From the NCBI RefSeq assembly GCF_900103585.1, contig NZ_FNHV01000002.1, positions 301,461 through 365,460 on the forward strand: DNA of 64,000 bases, given 5' to 3'. Of the stretch, positions 8,245 to 25,233 are shown piece after piece (position 1 is the stretch's first letter; each line of letters begins with the position of its first letter). A program made the translations under genes and the position numbers. Origin of the DNA: Streptomyces sp. cf386. GTDB lineage: Bacteria; Actinomycetota; Actinomycetes; Streptomycetales; Streptomycetaceae. Below the pieces are notes generated by a model. The model searched no databases and had not been told where the DNA came from. It saw nothing but the letters and a program-made list of their open reading frames with translations.

Positions 8245-9062
8245 GCGCCGTCGACCTGAGCACACCCGGCACCCGCGGGCGCGCGTACTGGGCGCTCGCC
8301 GACGTCTGGAACATCGTCCGCCGCGGCCTCACCCACTATCAGCGCCAACCGGTCAACATCGCCTGGCAGTTGGGCTTCCCGATCCTCTCCGTCCTCCTCT
8401 ACGGCTATGTCTTCGGCAGCGCCATGAAGGTCCCCGGCGGCGGGGACTACAAGGACTTCCTGATGCCGGGCATGTTCGTGATGACCATGGCGTTCGGCTT
8501 CATCAACACCGCGACGCTCGTCGTCTACGACTCGACGAAGGGTGTCATCGACCGTTTCCGCTCCATGCCGATGGCCTCGTCCGCGGTGGTCGCCGGGCGC
8601 GGGATCACCGATCTGCTCGCCGCCTGCGCCGAGTTGGCGATCATGATGCTCACCGCCTTCGCGATGGGCTGGCGCCCGGACGGCGGGTTCGGCTTCCTCG
8701 GCGCCTTCGGGCTGCTGCTGTGGCTGCGGTTCGCGCTGATCTGGATCGGGGTGTGGCTGGGCCTGCTCGTGCCCAACCCGGAGGCCGCGGGCGGCCTGTT
8801 CGCCGTCGCCTTCCCGCTCACGATGATCTCCAGCATCTTCGTCGCGCCGCAGCTGATGCCGGACTGGCTGGGCTGGGTGGCGGCCTGGAACCCGATCTCC
8901 TCCACCGCCGCGGCCAGCCGTGAGCTGTTCGGTACGCCGGTCGGGGGCGGGGACTCCTGGGTCGAGCAGCACGCGCTGCTGATGGCGGGGGTGTGGCCGG
9001 TGATCCTGACCGCGATCTTCCTGCCGCTCGCGGTGCGCCGTTTCCAGAAGCTGAGCCGGTAG
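8241..9062 (+). CDS. ABC-2 type permease, DrrB family
   Basis: A 273-residue membrane protein with about six hydrophobic helices (for example [32 protein letters not shown] and [14 protein letters not shown]) and the ABC-2 region around [16 protein letters not shown]. It partners the ATPase just upstream, with which it shares a 4-bp ATGA overlap, to form an export pump in the cytoplasmic membrane. Substrate specificity cannot be read from the sequence; regulation by the divergent TetR is inferred. Confidence 0.92.
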   Translation: MSAVDLSTPGTRGRAYWALADVWNIVRRGLTHYQRQPVNIAWQLGFPILSVLLYGYVFGSAMKVPGGGDYKDFLMPGMFVMTMAFGFINTATLVVYDSTKGVIDRFRSMPMASSAVVAGRGITDLLAACAELAIMMLTAFAMGWRPDGGFGFLGAFGLLLWLRFALIWIGVWLGLLVPNPEAAGGLFAVAFPLTMISSIFVAPQLMPDWLGWVAAWNPISSTAAASRELFGTPVGGGDSWVEQHALLMAGVWPVILTAIFLPLAVRRFQKLSR

Positions 9063-9075
9063 CCGAGGGCCTTGA

Positions 9076-10737
<1,662 letters not shown>

Positions 10738-10753
10738 AGGAGCGGCCGTATGG

Positions 10754-10786
10754 GGGCGCCCGGTGACGTTCGTGCGGGCGCCCTTT
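10754..10786 (+). terminator. Hairpin terminator after the cellulase gene
   Basis: GGGCGCCCG (10754-10762) pairs with CGGGCGCCC (10775-10783), loop 12, followed by TTT. It lies 16 bp past the stop codon. Confidence 0.75.
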
Positions 10787-10814
10787 GCCGTCCTCATCAT
10801 CAACTTGTTGCTCT

Positions 10815-10838
10815 GAGATTACGTAATAACGTAATCTC
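10815..10838. promoter_or_regulatory. AT-rich 10+10 bp palindrome upstream of the serine hydrolase
   Basis: GAGATTACGT and ACGTAATCTC are exact inverted repeats separated by AATA. The element is strikingly AT-rich for this genome and starts 99 bp before the serine hydrolase start, with no T-tract after it. It is a good operator candidate for an unidentified dimeric repressor. Confidence 0.6.
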
Positions 10839-10913
10839 GTGCCTCGTCGCGGATGGTTCGACCGGCCGTCCGTAGCGGTGTCGACCGCAGACCGATTGAC
10901 GGGGGAGTAACCC

Positions 10914-12014
10914 ATGGAACGAAGGAAGTTTCTTGCCGTGGCTACGACGGGGGCGATGACGGCGGGCGCGTCGCTGCTGCCCGGTAGCGCCGTCGCCGCG
11001 GCCGACGGAATATCCGCGCTGGTGAGGCGGTACCTGGACCGGGCGTTGGCCGCCGGCAGTCCGAGTGTGGTCTGCGGGGTTGTCCACGGTCGGCGTACAT
11101 GGGTGCAGGGTGCGGCCGTGGGTGGGCCGGCGCCGGACGGCAGGACGGTGTTCCAGCTCGGCTCCATCACCAAGACGCTCACCGCCACGGCACTCGCACG
11201 AGCCGTGGGCGCGGGGGCGACTCGCCTGAACGCGCCGCTCGTGCTGCCCGCCCGGTTCCACATCCCGCGCAAGGGGCCTCGGCGGATCACCCTGGCCGAC
11301 CTGGCGACCCACACCTCCGGTCTGCCCTCCCTGCCGCCGAACCTGCTCGCCGGAGCGGATCCGTACAACCCGTACGCGCACTACACGCTGGACGACCTGG
11401 CCGTCGGGCTGCGAGACACGCGGCTGAGTACCGAGCCGGGCAAGGTCAGCGCGTACTCGAACCTGGGGTTCGGTCTGCTCGGCCAGGCGCTGGCCTTCGG
11501 TGACGTCGACTCGATGGTGCGCCGCCAAGTGGCGGCGCCGCTAGGCATGGTCGACACGACGACGACCCTGCGGCCGGACATGGCGTCCCGTAAGGCCGTC
11601 GGGCACCTCGGTGGAGAGCCCGTCCCCGACTGGCGTGACCACACCCTCAGCGCGGCCGGCACGTCGATGTACAGCACCGCTGACGACATGGTGCGCTTCC
11701 TGCGCTCCCAACTCCGCCCCGACCGCTCACCGTTGCGGGACGCGATCGAACTCACCCAGCGACCCCGGTTCACGGCGGACCGGAACCTACGCCTCGGGCT
11801 CGCCTGGCACCTCAGCCCGCTCGTCGGCGGCCGCACCATGACCTGGCACAACGGCGGCACCGGCGGCTTCAGTACCTGCGCCGCGTTCAGCCGGGAGAGT
11901 GGCACGGCGGTGGTGATGATGGTGAACACGTTCAGCGAGGAGACCCCGACCGCCCTTCGCCCGGTCGACGCCCTCGCCTTCGGGTTGCTCGGCGAGCTTG
12001 CTCAACTGGCATAG
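10914..12014 (+). CDS. Tat-exported serine hydrolase (beta-lactamase / D-Ala-D-Ala carboxypeptidase family)
   Basis: A 366-residue class C beta-lactamase-like enzyme. The N-terminus MERRKFLAVATT has a twin-arginine motif followed by an A-rich hydrophobic stretch ending near SAVAAA, so export in folded form by Tat is likely. Active-site motifs are Ser84-I-T-Lys87, Tyr181-S-Asn183 and HNGGTGG in place of the KTG triad. Members include DD-peptidases, esterases and beta-lactamases; resistance cannot be assumed. The gene follows a GGGGGAG site and an AT-rich palindrome in its promoter region. Confidence 0.87.
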   Translation: MERRKFLAVATTGAMTAGASLLPGSAVAAADGISALVRRYLDRALAAGSPSVVCGVVHGRRTWVQGAAVGGPAPDGRTVFQLGSITKTLTATALARAVGAGATRLNAPLVLPARFHIPRKGPRRITLADLATHTSGLPSLPPNLLAGADPYNPYAHYTLDDLAVGLRDTRLSTEPGKVSAYSNLGFGLLGQALAFGDVDSMVRRQVAAPLGMVDTTTTLRPDMASRKAVGHLGGEPVPDWRDHTLSAAGTSMYSTADDMVRFLRSQLRPDRSPLRDAIELTQRPRFTADRNLRLGLAWHLSPLVGGRTMTWHNGGTGGFSTCAAFSRESGTAVVMMVNTFSEETPTALRPVDALAFGLLGELAQLA

Positions 12015-12064
12015 GCCTGCGGCATGTTCACGCGTATGGCTGAGCCCATCTCGAAAATCTGCAC

Positions 12065-12502
12065 GTGACGTACTCGCGCGATTATGTTCTGTCGCTGGAC
12101 GCGCTGGCGTCAGGGATGGCAGACAAAGCCAAGGAGTCCATGGGCAATGCCGAGACTGACGAGGGCGAAGACGTGGACCGGGTGGACTGGGCGGAAATCG
12201 TCGAGATCGGGCTGGGCGAGGGGCCGGGCCGTGACTATTGCAGGCATCTGATGGCCACTTACACGCCGAACTTTCCCGGCAGCAACACGATCGTCGAAGA
12301 GTCGTGGCCCGAAGGCCGCGCCAAGGGCCAAGTCGAGGGCAAAGCCGAGGACATCCTGCACATTCTCGGCGTGCGGGGCATCGAGGTCTCCGACTCCGTC
12401 CGGGAGCGGGTCACCGCCTGCACCGACCTCGACGTGCTGAGGGCCTGGCTCGATCGCTCCCTGAATGTGGCGGACGCCGAGGAGTTGTTCGCCGAGGACT
12501 AG
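12065..12502 (+). pseudogene. C-terminal remnant of an Rpn/transposase-like PD-(D/E)XK protein
   Basis: A 145-residue frame opening with GTG. It looks like the C-terminal half of a large Streptomyces family of about 290-residue putative nucleases: a helical stretch (VLSLDALASGMADKA), EIVEIGLGEGPGRDYCRHLM, then a charged GRAKGQVEGKAEDILHILGVRGIEV segment and the final CTDLDVLRAWLDRSL...AEELF. The nuclease half with its acidic catalytic residues is missing and a stop in the same frame at 12041-12043 blocks any extension upstream. I infer a 5'-truncated fragment; it may still be expressed as a small protein. Family assignment is from remembered sequence pattern. Confidence 0.6.
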
Positions 12503-12516
12503 GACGTACGGATGCG

Positions 12517-12554
12517 CGAAGGGCGCCCCGCGGTGGTCCGCCGGGCGCCCTTCG
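12517..12554. terminator. Bidirectional hairpin terminator between the remnant gene and serC
   Basis: CGAAGGGCGCCC (12517-12528) and GGGCGCCCTTCG (12543-12554) form a perfect 12-bp stem with a 14-base loop in the 71-bp gap between convergent genes. Confidence 0.85.
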
Positions 12555-12573
12555 TGTGTCGTGGCAGAAGCGG

Positions 12574-16825
<4,252 letters not shown>

Positions 16826-16935
16826 GCGGCGGTTGTGGGCCGATCGTGCGCGAGTGGGCCGGGGAACCGTGAGGCGGTCGGGGGTCGTGCATAGGCTCGA
16901 AGATCACCGCGGCCACCGACCGTCAGGAGCCCCGC

Positions 16936-18060
16936 ATGCCCCTCCGCGTCCAGCCCATCACCCGCGACGAGCACCTCGCCTTCGTCGCGTCCCGCCCCGC
17001 CGCCAGCCATATGCAGGTGCCCTCCTGGGGTGAGGTGAAGCCCGACTGGCGGGCGGAGAGTCTCGGGTGGTCCGACGAGGCGGGGCGGCTGGTGGGCGCC
17101 GGGCTGGTGCTGTACCGGCCGCTTCCGAAGGTGAAGAAGTACCTCGCCTACCTTCCCGAGGGCCCGCTCGTCGACTGGTACGCCCCCGACCTCGGCGAAC
17201 GCTGGCTCGAACCGATGCTCGCCCACCTCAAACGGCAGGGCGCCTTCTCGGTCAAGATGGGCCCGCCCGTCGTCGTACGCCGCTGGAGCGCCGAGGCGGT
17301 GAAGGCGGCCATCGCCGACCCGGCCGCCCGGCGGCTGCGGGACGCGGAGCCGACGTCGTGCGAACCGGGCGCCTCGGACATCGCCGAGCGGCTGCGGCGA
17401 AGCGGTTGGCGGCAGACCGAGCCGGGGGGCGAGGAGGGCTTCGCCGCGGGGCAGCCGCGCTACGTCTTCCAGGTGCCGTTCGCCGGACGGTCGTTGGACG
17501 ACATCCAGCGCGGTCTCAACCAGCAGTGGCGGCGCAACATCAAGAAGGCCGAGAAGGCGGGCGTGCAGGTCGTGCGGGGCGGCCACGAGGACCTGCCCGC
17601 CTTCTACGACCTCTACGCCGAGACCGCCGAGCGCGACCGCTTCATCCCGCGCCCCCTGCCCTACTTCCAGCGCATGTGGACCGCGCTCACCGCCGAGCAC
17701 CCCGACCGTATGCGGCTCTACCTCGCCCGGCACGACGGCGACACCCTCGCCGCCGCCACCATGATCACCGTCGGTGGCCATGTCTGGTACTCCTACGGCG
17801 CCTCCACCAGCCGCAAGCGCGAGGTCCAGCCCAACAACGCCATGCAGTGGCGCATGATGACCGACGCCCACGAACTCGGCGCCTCCGTCTACGACTTCCG
17901 AGGCATCACCGACACCCTGGAGGACTCCAACCACCTGCTGGGCCTGCTGCGGTTCAAGGTGGGTGCCGGCGGCGAGGCCGTCGAGTACCTGGGGGAGTGG
18001 GACTTCCCGCTCAACCGGCTGCTGCACAAGGCGCTGGATCTGTACATGGCGCGTCGGTAG
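16936..18060 (+). CDS. FemAB-family peptidoglycan bridge aminoacyltransferase
   Basis: A 374-residue protein of the Fem/GNAT-like double-domain family that adds amino acids from aminoacyl-tRNA to the lipid II stem peptide; in Streptomyces the usual first residue is glycine (FemX role). Supporting segments are MQVPSWGEVK, YLPEGPLVDW, the coiled-coil-like LNQQWRRNIKKAEKAGVQV, RDRFIPRPLPYFQRMW, and the C-terminal YDFRGITDTLEDSNHLLGLLRFKVGAGGEAVEYLGEWDFPLN, cited here only by pattern. The enzyme acts at the inner membrane face. It appears monocistronic; the next gene starts 156 bp on behind its own promoter. Confidence 0.87.
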   Translation: MPLRVQPITRDEHLAFVASRPAASHMQVPSWGEVKPDWRAESLGWSDEAGRLVGAGLVLYRPLPKVKKYLAYLPEGPLVDWYAPDLGERWLEPMLAHLKRQGAFSVKMGPPVVVRRWSAEAVKAAIADPAARRLRDAEPTSCEPGASDIAERLRRSGWRQTEPGGEEGFAAGQPRYVFQVPFAGRSLDDIQRGLNQQWRRNIKKAEKAGVQVVRGGHEDLPAFYDLYAETAERDRFIPRPLPYFQRMWTALTAEHPDRMRLYLARHDGDTLAAATMITVGGHVWYSYGASTSRKREVQPNNAMQWRMMTDAHELGASVYDFRGITDTLEDSNHLLGLLRFKVGAGGEAVEYLGEWDFPLNRLLHKALDLYMARR

Positions 18061-18132
18061 CGGGCCGCAGGGGGACGGTCCGGGTCTTGGCGGGCCCTCC
18101 CCGTCCACATTCCGGGACAGTGGCATAACGGG

Positions 18133-18161
18133 TTCACACACCTGACGTAGTCCACTACCCT
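18133..18161 (+). promoter_or_regulatory. Probable HrdB-type promoter for the EamA transporter
   Basis: TTCACA (18133-18138) and TACCCT (18156-18161) are separated by 17 bp and lie 56 bp upstream of the transporter start, close to TTGACA/TANNNT consensus. Confidence 0.5.
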
Positions 18162-18216
18162 GGACTCGGCAGTACAGCACGATGCACACCCGCCGAGCCA
18201 AGCCCCTGGAACGCCC

Positions 18217-19164
18217 GTGAGTACCCCCGATGCCGCCGCCACGCCCGCACCGACCCGCACCCGTACGGTCATGCCCGAGCCGACGGCCGGCGCCCCGCGC
18301 CGGTGGGGCTCGCTCGGCCCGGTGGGCCTGGTGCTCGCCGGCGGGGTCTCGGTGCAGTTCGGCGGCGCCCTGGCGGTGAGCCTGATGCCGCGGGCCGGCG
18401 CGCTCGGCGTGGTGGCGCTGCGGCTGCTGGTGGCGGCGGTCGTCCTGCTGCTGATCTGCCGGCCCCGGCTGCGCGGTCACTCCCGTACCGACTGGGGCAC
18501 GGTGATCGTCTTCGGTATCACGATGGCCGCGATGAACGGCCTCTTCTACCAGTCGGTCGCCCGTATCCCGCTGGGCCCCGCGGTCACCCTGGAAGTGCTC
18601 GGCCCGCTCGCGCTCTCCGTCCTGACCTCGCGCCGCCTGGTCAACGTCGTCTGGGCCGGGCTCGCCCTCGCCGGTGTCTTCCTTCTCGGCGGCGGAGGCT
18701 TCGAGAGCCTCGACCCCATAGGTGTCGCATTTGCCCTGGCGGCCGGCGCCATGTGGGCGGCCTACATAGTCTTCAGCGCGCGCACCGGCCGACGCTTCCC
18801 GCAGGCCGACGGGCTGGCGCTCGCGATGGCCGTGGGCGCCGTCCTGTTCCTGCCGCTGGGGATCGTCGAATCGGGCGCGAAGCTCCTCGACCCGGTGACC
18901 CTCGGGCTCGGCGCCGCCGTGGCGATCCTCTCCTCGGTCCTCCCCTACACCCTCGAACTCCTCGCCCTGCGGCGCATGCCCGCGCCGACCTTCGCGATCC
19001 TGATGAGCCTGGAGCCGGCCGTCGCCGGGGCCGCCGGGTTCCTCATCCTCGACCAGGCCCTGTCCGCCGCCCAGGCCGTCGCCATCGCCCTGGTCATCGC
19101 GGCGAGCATGGGGGCGGTGCGGACGCAGGTGGGGCGCAAGGGTCGTGCCGACCGCTCCGACTGA
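18217..19164 (+). CDS. EamA/RhtA-family drug/metabolite transporter
   Basis: A 315-residue inner-membrane protein with about ten hydrophobic segments in two related halves, as in the DMT superfamily (GPVGLVLAGGVSVQFGGALAVSLM at the start, AQAVAIALVIAASMGAV at the end). The motifs LEVLGPLALSVLTSRR and LGAAVAILSSVLPYTLELLALRRMP fit the RhtA threonine/homoserine exporter branch. Substrate is unproven. GTG start at 18217; an Ala/Thr/Pro-rich cytoplasmic leader of about 30 residues precedes the first helix. Confidence 0.88.
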   Translation: MSTPDAAATPAPTRTRTVMPEPTAGAPRRWGSLGPVGLVLAGGVSVQFGGALAVSLMPRAGALGVVALRLLVAAVVLLLICRPRLRGHSRTDWGTVIVFGITMAAMNGLFYQSVARIPLGPAVTLEVLGPLALSVLTSRRLVNVVWAGLALAGVFLLGGGGFESLDPIGVAFALAAGAMWAAYIVFSARTGRRFPQADGLALAMAVGAVLFLPLGIVESGAKLLDPVTLGLGAAVAILSSVLPYTLELLALRRMPAPTFAILMSLEPAVAGAAGFLILDQALSAAQAVAIALVIAASMGAVRTQVGRKGRADRSD

Positions 19165-19209
19165 CCTTTGGTAGTGGATGCGGCTGGGAGTGGGTGCAGC
19201 TGAATTAAT

Positions 19210-19223
19210 GCAAGCATGCTTGC
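19210..19223. promoter_or_regulatory. Perfect 14-bp palindrome GCAAGCATGCTTGC, candidate operator of the atu-like operon
   Basis: The element lies 32 bp upstream of the first operon gene, in the only sizeable gap before eight tightly packed genes. It has the size and symmetry of TetR-family sites and the operon ends with its own tetR gene (28762-29403). I saw no second copy in the window. Confidence 0.65.
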
Positions 19224-19254
19224 TTGTTTCTGGCCTCGCTGCCATGCTCCCCCC

Positions 19255-20045
19255 ATGGCCGACCCGACGCCCGTGTTCGACGACCTGCGTGCCGAAAGCG
19301 ACGAACTCGATCTGCTCGTCGCCGAGTTGAGCCCCGAGCGGTGGGCGCTGCCCACGCCCGCCCCCGGCTGGAGCGTCGCCCACCAGATCGCCCACCTCGC
19401 CTGGACGGACCACTCGGCGCTGCTGGCGGTGACCGACGTGGACGCGTTCCACACGCTGGTGGAGAAGGCGCTGGTGTCGCCCGGGTCGTTCGTCGACGAG
19501 GGAGCGGAGGAGGGGGCCGGGCTGCCGCCCGCCGGGCTGCTGGCGCGGTGGCGGGAAGGACGGGCCGCCCTCGACACGGCGCTGCGCGAGGCGGACCATG
19601 GCGTCCGGTTCCCCTGGTACGGCCCACCCATGTCCGCCGCCTCCATGGCCACGGCCCGACTCATGGAGACCTGGGCCCACGGTCTGGACATCGCCGACGC
19701 GCTGGGTGTGGTGCGCACACCCAGCGACCGGCTGAAGCATGTGGTGTGGATCGGGGTACGCACCCGGGACTTCGCCTTCGGCGTCCACGGACTCCCCGCA
19801 CCTCTCGACGACTTCCGCATCGAACTCGTCGCGCCGTCCGGCGCGTTGTGGACCTACGGCCCCGAAGACGCCGCACAGCGTGTGACCGGCCCGGCGCTCG
19901 ACTTCTGCAAGCTCGTCACCCAGCGCGCCCACCGCTCCGACCTCGCCCTGCGCGCCGAGGGCCCCGACGCCGACCGCTGGTTCGACCTCGCCCAGGTCTT
20001 CGCCGGCCCGCCCGGCGAGGGCCGCGCACCGAAGGGAGCCTCGCT

Positions 20046-20049
<4 letters not shown>
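19255..20049 (+). CDS. TIGR03084-type protein (maleylpyruvate isomerase-like metal-binding fold)
   Basis: A 264-residue protein. The N-terminal half has the MDMPI/DinB-like pattern: PGWSVAHQIAHLAWTDHSAL with candidate metal-ligand histidines, then METWAHGLDIADAL with a third. The C-terminal half (RDFAFGVHGLPAPLDDFRIELVAPSG) is the family's second domain. Its activity is not known; mycothiol-dependent chemistry is possible by analogy with MDMPI. It heads the operon and its stop overlaps the GTG of the AtuA-like gene. I placed the start at the ATG at 19255 since the upstream frame begins inside the palindrome. Confidence 0.75.
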
Positions 20050-21781
<1,732 letters not shown>

Positions 21782-21785
<4 letters not shown>

Positions 21786-23380
21786 CCGTCCTCGCCTCAG
21801 CCCTGGACCCGAAGAGCCCCGAACATGCGGCCAACCGCGAGGCCATGCTGGCCAAGCTCGCCGAACTGGACACCGAGCACGCCAAGGCCCTCGCGGGCGG
21901 CGGGGAGAAGTACGTCCAGCGGCACCGAAAGCGCGGCAAGCTGCTCGCCCGCGAGCGCATCGAGCTGCTCCTCGACCCCGACACGCCCTTCCTGGAGCTG
22001 TCCCCGCTGGCCGCCTGGGGCAGCGACTACACGGTCGGCGCTTCCCTCGTGACCGGTATCGGGGTGGTCGAGGGCGTGGAGTGTCTGATCACCGCCAACG
22101 ACCCGACCGTGCGCGGGGGAGCGAGCAATCCCTGGTCGCTGAAGAAGGCCCTGCGCGCGAACGACATCGCGCTCGCCAACCGGCTGCCCTGCATCAACCT
22201 CGTCGAGTCGGGCGGGGCCGACCTGCCGTCCCAGAAGGAGATCTTCATCCCCGGAGGCGCCATCTTCCGGGATCTGACACGGTTGTCGGCGGCCGGGATC
22301 CCGACCGTGGCGGTCGTCTTCGGCAACTCGACGGCCGGCGGCGCGTACGTCCCCGGCATGTCCGACCACGTGATCATGGTCAAGGAGCGCGCCAAGGTGT
22401 TCCTCGGCGGTCCGCCCCTGGTGAAGATGGCGACCGGTGAGGAGAGCGACGACGAGTCGCTGGGCGGCGCGGAGATGCACGCGCGCGTGTCGGGTCTCGC
22501 GGACTACTTCGCCGTCGACGAGCCGGACGCGCTGCGGCAGGCACGGCGGGTCATCGCCCGCCTCAACCACCGCAAGGCGTACGGCGATCCGGGCCCGGCC
22601 GAACCGCCCAAGTACGACGCGGAGGAACTGCTCGGGATCGTGCCGGGCGATCTGCGCACCCCCTTCGACCCGCGCGAGGTCATCGCCCGGATCGTCGACG
22701 CCTCCGACTTCGACGAGTTCAAGCCGATGTACGGGACGAGCCTGACCACCGGCTGGGCGGCGCTGCACGGCTATCCCGTGGGCATCCTGGCCAACGCCCA
22801 GGGCGTCTTGTTCAGCGAGGAGTCGCAGAAGGCGGCCCAGTTCATCCAGTTGGCCAACCAGCGGGACATCCCCCTCCTCTTCCTCCACAACACCACCGGC
22901 TACATGGTCGGCAAGGAGTACGAGCAGGGCGGCATCATCAAGCACGGCGCGATGATGATCAACGCCGTGAGCAACAGCAGGGTCCCGCACCTGTCCGTGC
23001 TCATGGGCGCTTCGTACGGGGCCGGGCACTACGGCATGTGCGGGCGGGCCTACGACCCCCGCTTCCTCTTCGCCTGGCCCAGCGCCAAGTCGGCCGTCAT
23101 GGGCCCGCAGCAGCTCGCCGGAGTGCTCTCGATCGTCGCCCGGCAGTCGGCGGCGGCGAAGGGGCAGCCGTACGACGAGGAGGCGGACGCCGCGCTGCGC
23201 GCCATGGTGGAGCAGCAGATCGAGTCGGAGTCGCTGCCGATGTTCCTGTCCGGGCGGCTGTACGACGACGGCGTCATCGACCCGCGCGACACCCGTACCG
23301 TCCTCGGCCTGTGCCTGTCCGCGATTCACACGGCTGCCTACGAGGGCGCGCGTGGCGGCTTCGGCGTCTTCCGGATGTGA
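21782..23380 (+). CDS. Acyl-CoA carboxylase beta (carboxyltransferase) subunit, AtuC/LiuB-like
   Basis: A 532-residue carboxyltransferase of the methylcrotonyl/geranyl-CoA carboxylase type. It transfers carboxylate from biotin to the acyl-CoA. Diagnostic segments are RHRKRGKLLARERIELLLDP, VRGGASNPWSLKKALRAN (acyl-CoA site) and GASYGAGHYGMCGRAYDPRF (carboxybiotin site). The subfamily with these insertions acts on 3-methylcrotonyl-CoA or geranyl-CoA rather than propionyl-CoA. The GTG start overlaps the AtuA stop by 4 bp, and the biotin subunit follows 11 bp downstream, so the subunits should assemble together. Confidence 0.9.
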
Positions 23381-23391
23381 GGGACCTTCCA

Positions 23392-25233
23392 GTGATCACT
23401 TCTGTCCTCGTCGCCAACCGGGGCGAGATCGCCTGCCGGATCTTCCGCACCTGCGGTGAGTTGGGAATCCGGACGGTCGCCGTGTACTCGGACGCCGACG
23501 CGAACGCCCTCCACACGCGCGTGGCCGACGCTGCCGTACGGCTGCCGGGAGCGGCGCCCTCCGTCACGTATCTGGACGGCGACCTGATCGTGAAGGCGGC
23601 CGTGGCCGCCGGCGCGGACGCCGTGCACCCCGGCTACGGCTTCCTCTCCGAGAACGCCGACTTCGCGCGCGCCGTCCTCGACGCCGGGCTCGTCTGGATC
23701 GGCCCGCCCCCGGAGGCGATCGAGGCGATGGCGTCCAAGACGCGGGCGAAGGAGCTGATGGGGCTGGCGCCCCTGGGCGAGGTCACCGAGGCCGACCTCC
23801 CGGTCCTGGTGAAGGCGGCTGCGGGCGGCGGCGGACGTGGGATGCGTGTCGTACGCCGCCCGGAGGAGCTGAGCGACGCCCTGGAGGGCGCACGCGCCGA
23901 GGCCGCCAGTGCCTTCGGTGACGGTGAGGTGTTCGTCGAGCCGTACATCGAGAACGGCCGCCACGTCGAGGTGCAGATCCTCGCCGACACCCATGGCACG
24001 GTCTGGGCCCTCGGCACCCGGGACTGCTCCCTCCAGCGCCGCCACCAGAAGGTGATCGAGGAGTCCCCGGCGCCCGGCCTCACCGAGCGGCTCACGGACG
24101 AACTGCACACGCTGGCCGTACGCGCCGCCCGCGCCGTCGACTACGTCGGCGCCGGCACCGTCGAGTTCCTGGTGGCCGGCGACAAGGCGCACTTCCTGGA
24201 GATGAACACCCGCCTTCAGGTCGAACACCCCGTGACGGAGGCCGTCTTCGACATCGACCTGGTCGCGGAACAACTCCGCGTCGCCGAAGGCCACGCCCTC
24301 GCCGACGAACCGCCACACGCGCGTGGCCACGCCGTAGAGGCCCGCCTGTACGCCGAGGACCCGGCCCGCGACTGGGCTCCGCAGACCGGCACCCTGCACC
24401 GCTTCGCCGTACCCGAGGGCGTCCGGCTGGACACCGGCTTCACCGACGGCGACGAGATCGGCGTCCACTACGACCCGATGCTCGCCAAGCTCATCGCCCA
24501 TGCCCCCACGCGCGCGGGCGCCATCCGCAAGCTCGCGGGCGCCCTGGAACGCTCGACACTCCATGGCCCCCTCACCAACCGCGACCTCCTCGTCCGCTCC
24601 CTGCGCCACGAGGAGTTCACGTCCGCCCGCATGGACACCGCCTTCTACGACCGCCACCTCACGGACCTCACCGACCCGGCACCCGACCCGTACGCCCCCT
24701 TGGCCGCCGCCCTCGCCGACGCCCACGGCCGCTCCCGCTTCGCCGGCTGGCGCAACGTGCCCTCCCAGCCGCAGACCAAGCGCTACGCCATGGCCGGCGA
24801 GGAGATCGAGGTCCGCTACCGCCACACGCGCGCGGGCCTGGAGGCCGACGGGGTGCGGATCGTCCACGCCGATGCCGCCCTGGTCGTACTCGAAGCGGAC
24901 GGCGTACGAAGGAACTTCGAGGTGGCGAGGTACGGCGACGAGATCCACGTGAACGCCACCCGCCTCACCGCCCTGCCCCGCTTCCCGGACCCGACGGAAC
25001 AGCACACACCGGGCTCCCTGCTCGCGCCGATGCCGGGGACGGTCGTACGCGTGGCTGAGGGGCTGGCCGTAGGAGCGCCTGTGCGGGCCGGGGAGCCCCT
25101 GCTGTGGCTGGAGGCGATGAAGATGCAGCACAAGATCGCGGCACCGGTCACAGGGACGCTGACGGCTTTGCATGCAGTACCTGGCCTACAGGTGACGGTC
25201 GGCGCATTGCTGGCGGTAGTGCAGGAGACCTGA
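23392..25233 (+). CDS. Acyl-CoA carboxylase alpha subunit (biotin carboxylase + biotin carrier), AtuF/LiuD-like
   Basis: A 613-residue bifunctional subunit. The biotin carboxylase part (1 to about 440) has VANRGEIACRIFRTCGELG, HPGYGFLSENADFA, KAAAGGGGRGMRVV and MNTRLQVEHPVTE. The C-terminal biotinyl domain has EAMKMQH with the biotinylated lysine. Between KELM and the ATP-grasp glycine loop the usual G-V-P-x-x-P-G segment is missing and the region is about 7 or more residues shorter than normal, which is odd (see findings). Start GTG at 23392 with GGGACC spacing only; no strong ribosome site, consistent with coupling to the beta gene. Confidence 0.9.
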   Translation: MITSVLVANRGEIACRIFRTCGELGIRTVAVYSDADANALHTRVADAAVRLPGAAPSVTYLDGDLIVKAAVAAGADAVHPGYGFLSENADFARAVLDAGLVWIGPPPEAIEAMASKTRAKELMGLAPLGEVTEADLPVLVKAAAGGGGRGMRVVRRPEELSDALEGARAEAASAFGDGEVFVEPYIENGRHVEVQILADTHGTVWALGTRDCSLQRRHQKVIEESPAPGLTERLTDELHTLAVRAARAVDYVGAGTVEFLVAGDKAHFLEMNTRLQVEHPVTEAVFDIDLVAEQLRVAEGHALADEPPHARGHAVEARLYAEDPARDWAPQTGTLHRFAVPEGVRLDTGFTDGDEIGVHYDPMLAKLIAHAPTRAGAIRKLAGALERSTLHGPLTNRDLLVRSLRHEEFTSARMDTAFYDRHLTDLTDPAPDPYAPLAAALADAHGRSRFAGWRNVPSQPQTKRYAMAGEEIEVRYRHTRAGLEADGVRIVHADAALVVLEADGVRRNFEVARYGDEIHVNATRLTALPRFPDPTEQHTPGSLLAPMPGTVVRVAEGLAVGAPVRAGEPLLWLEAMKMQHKIAAPVTGTLTALHAVPGLQVTVGALLAVVQET

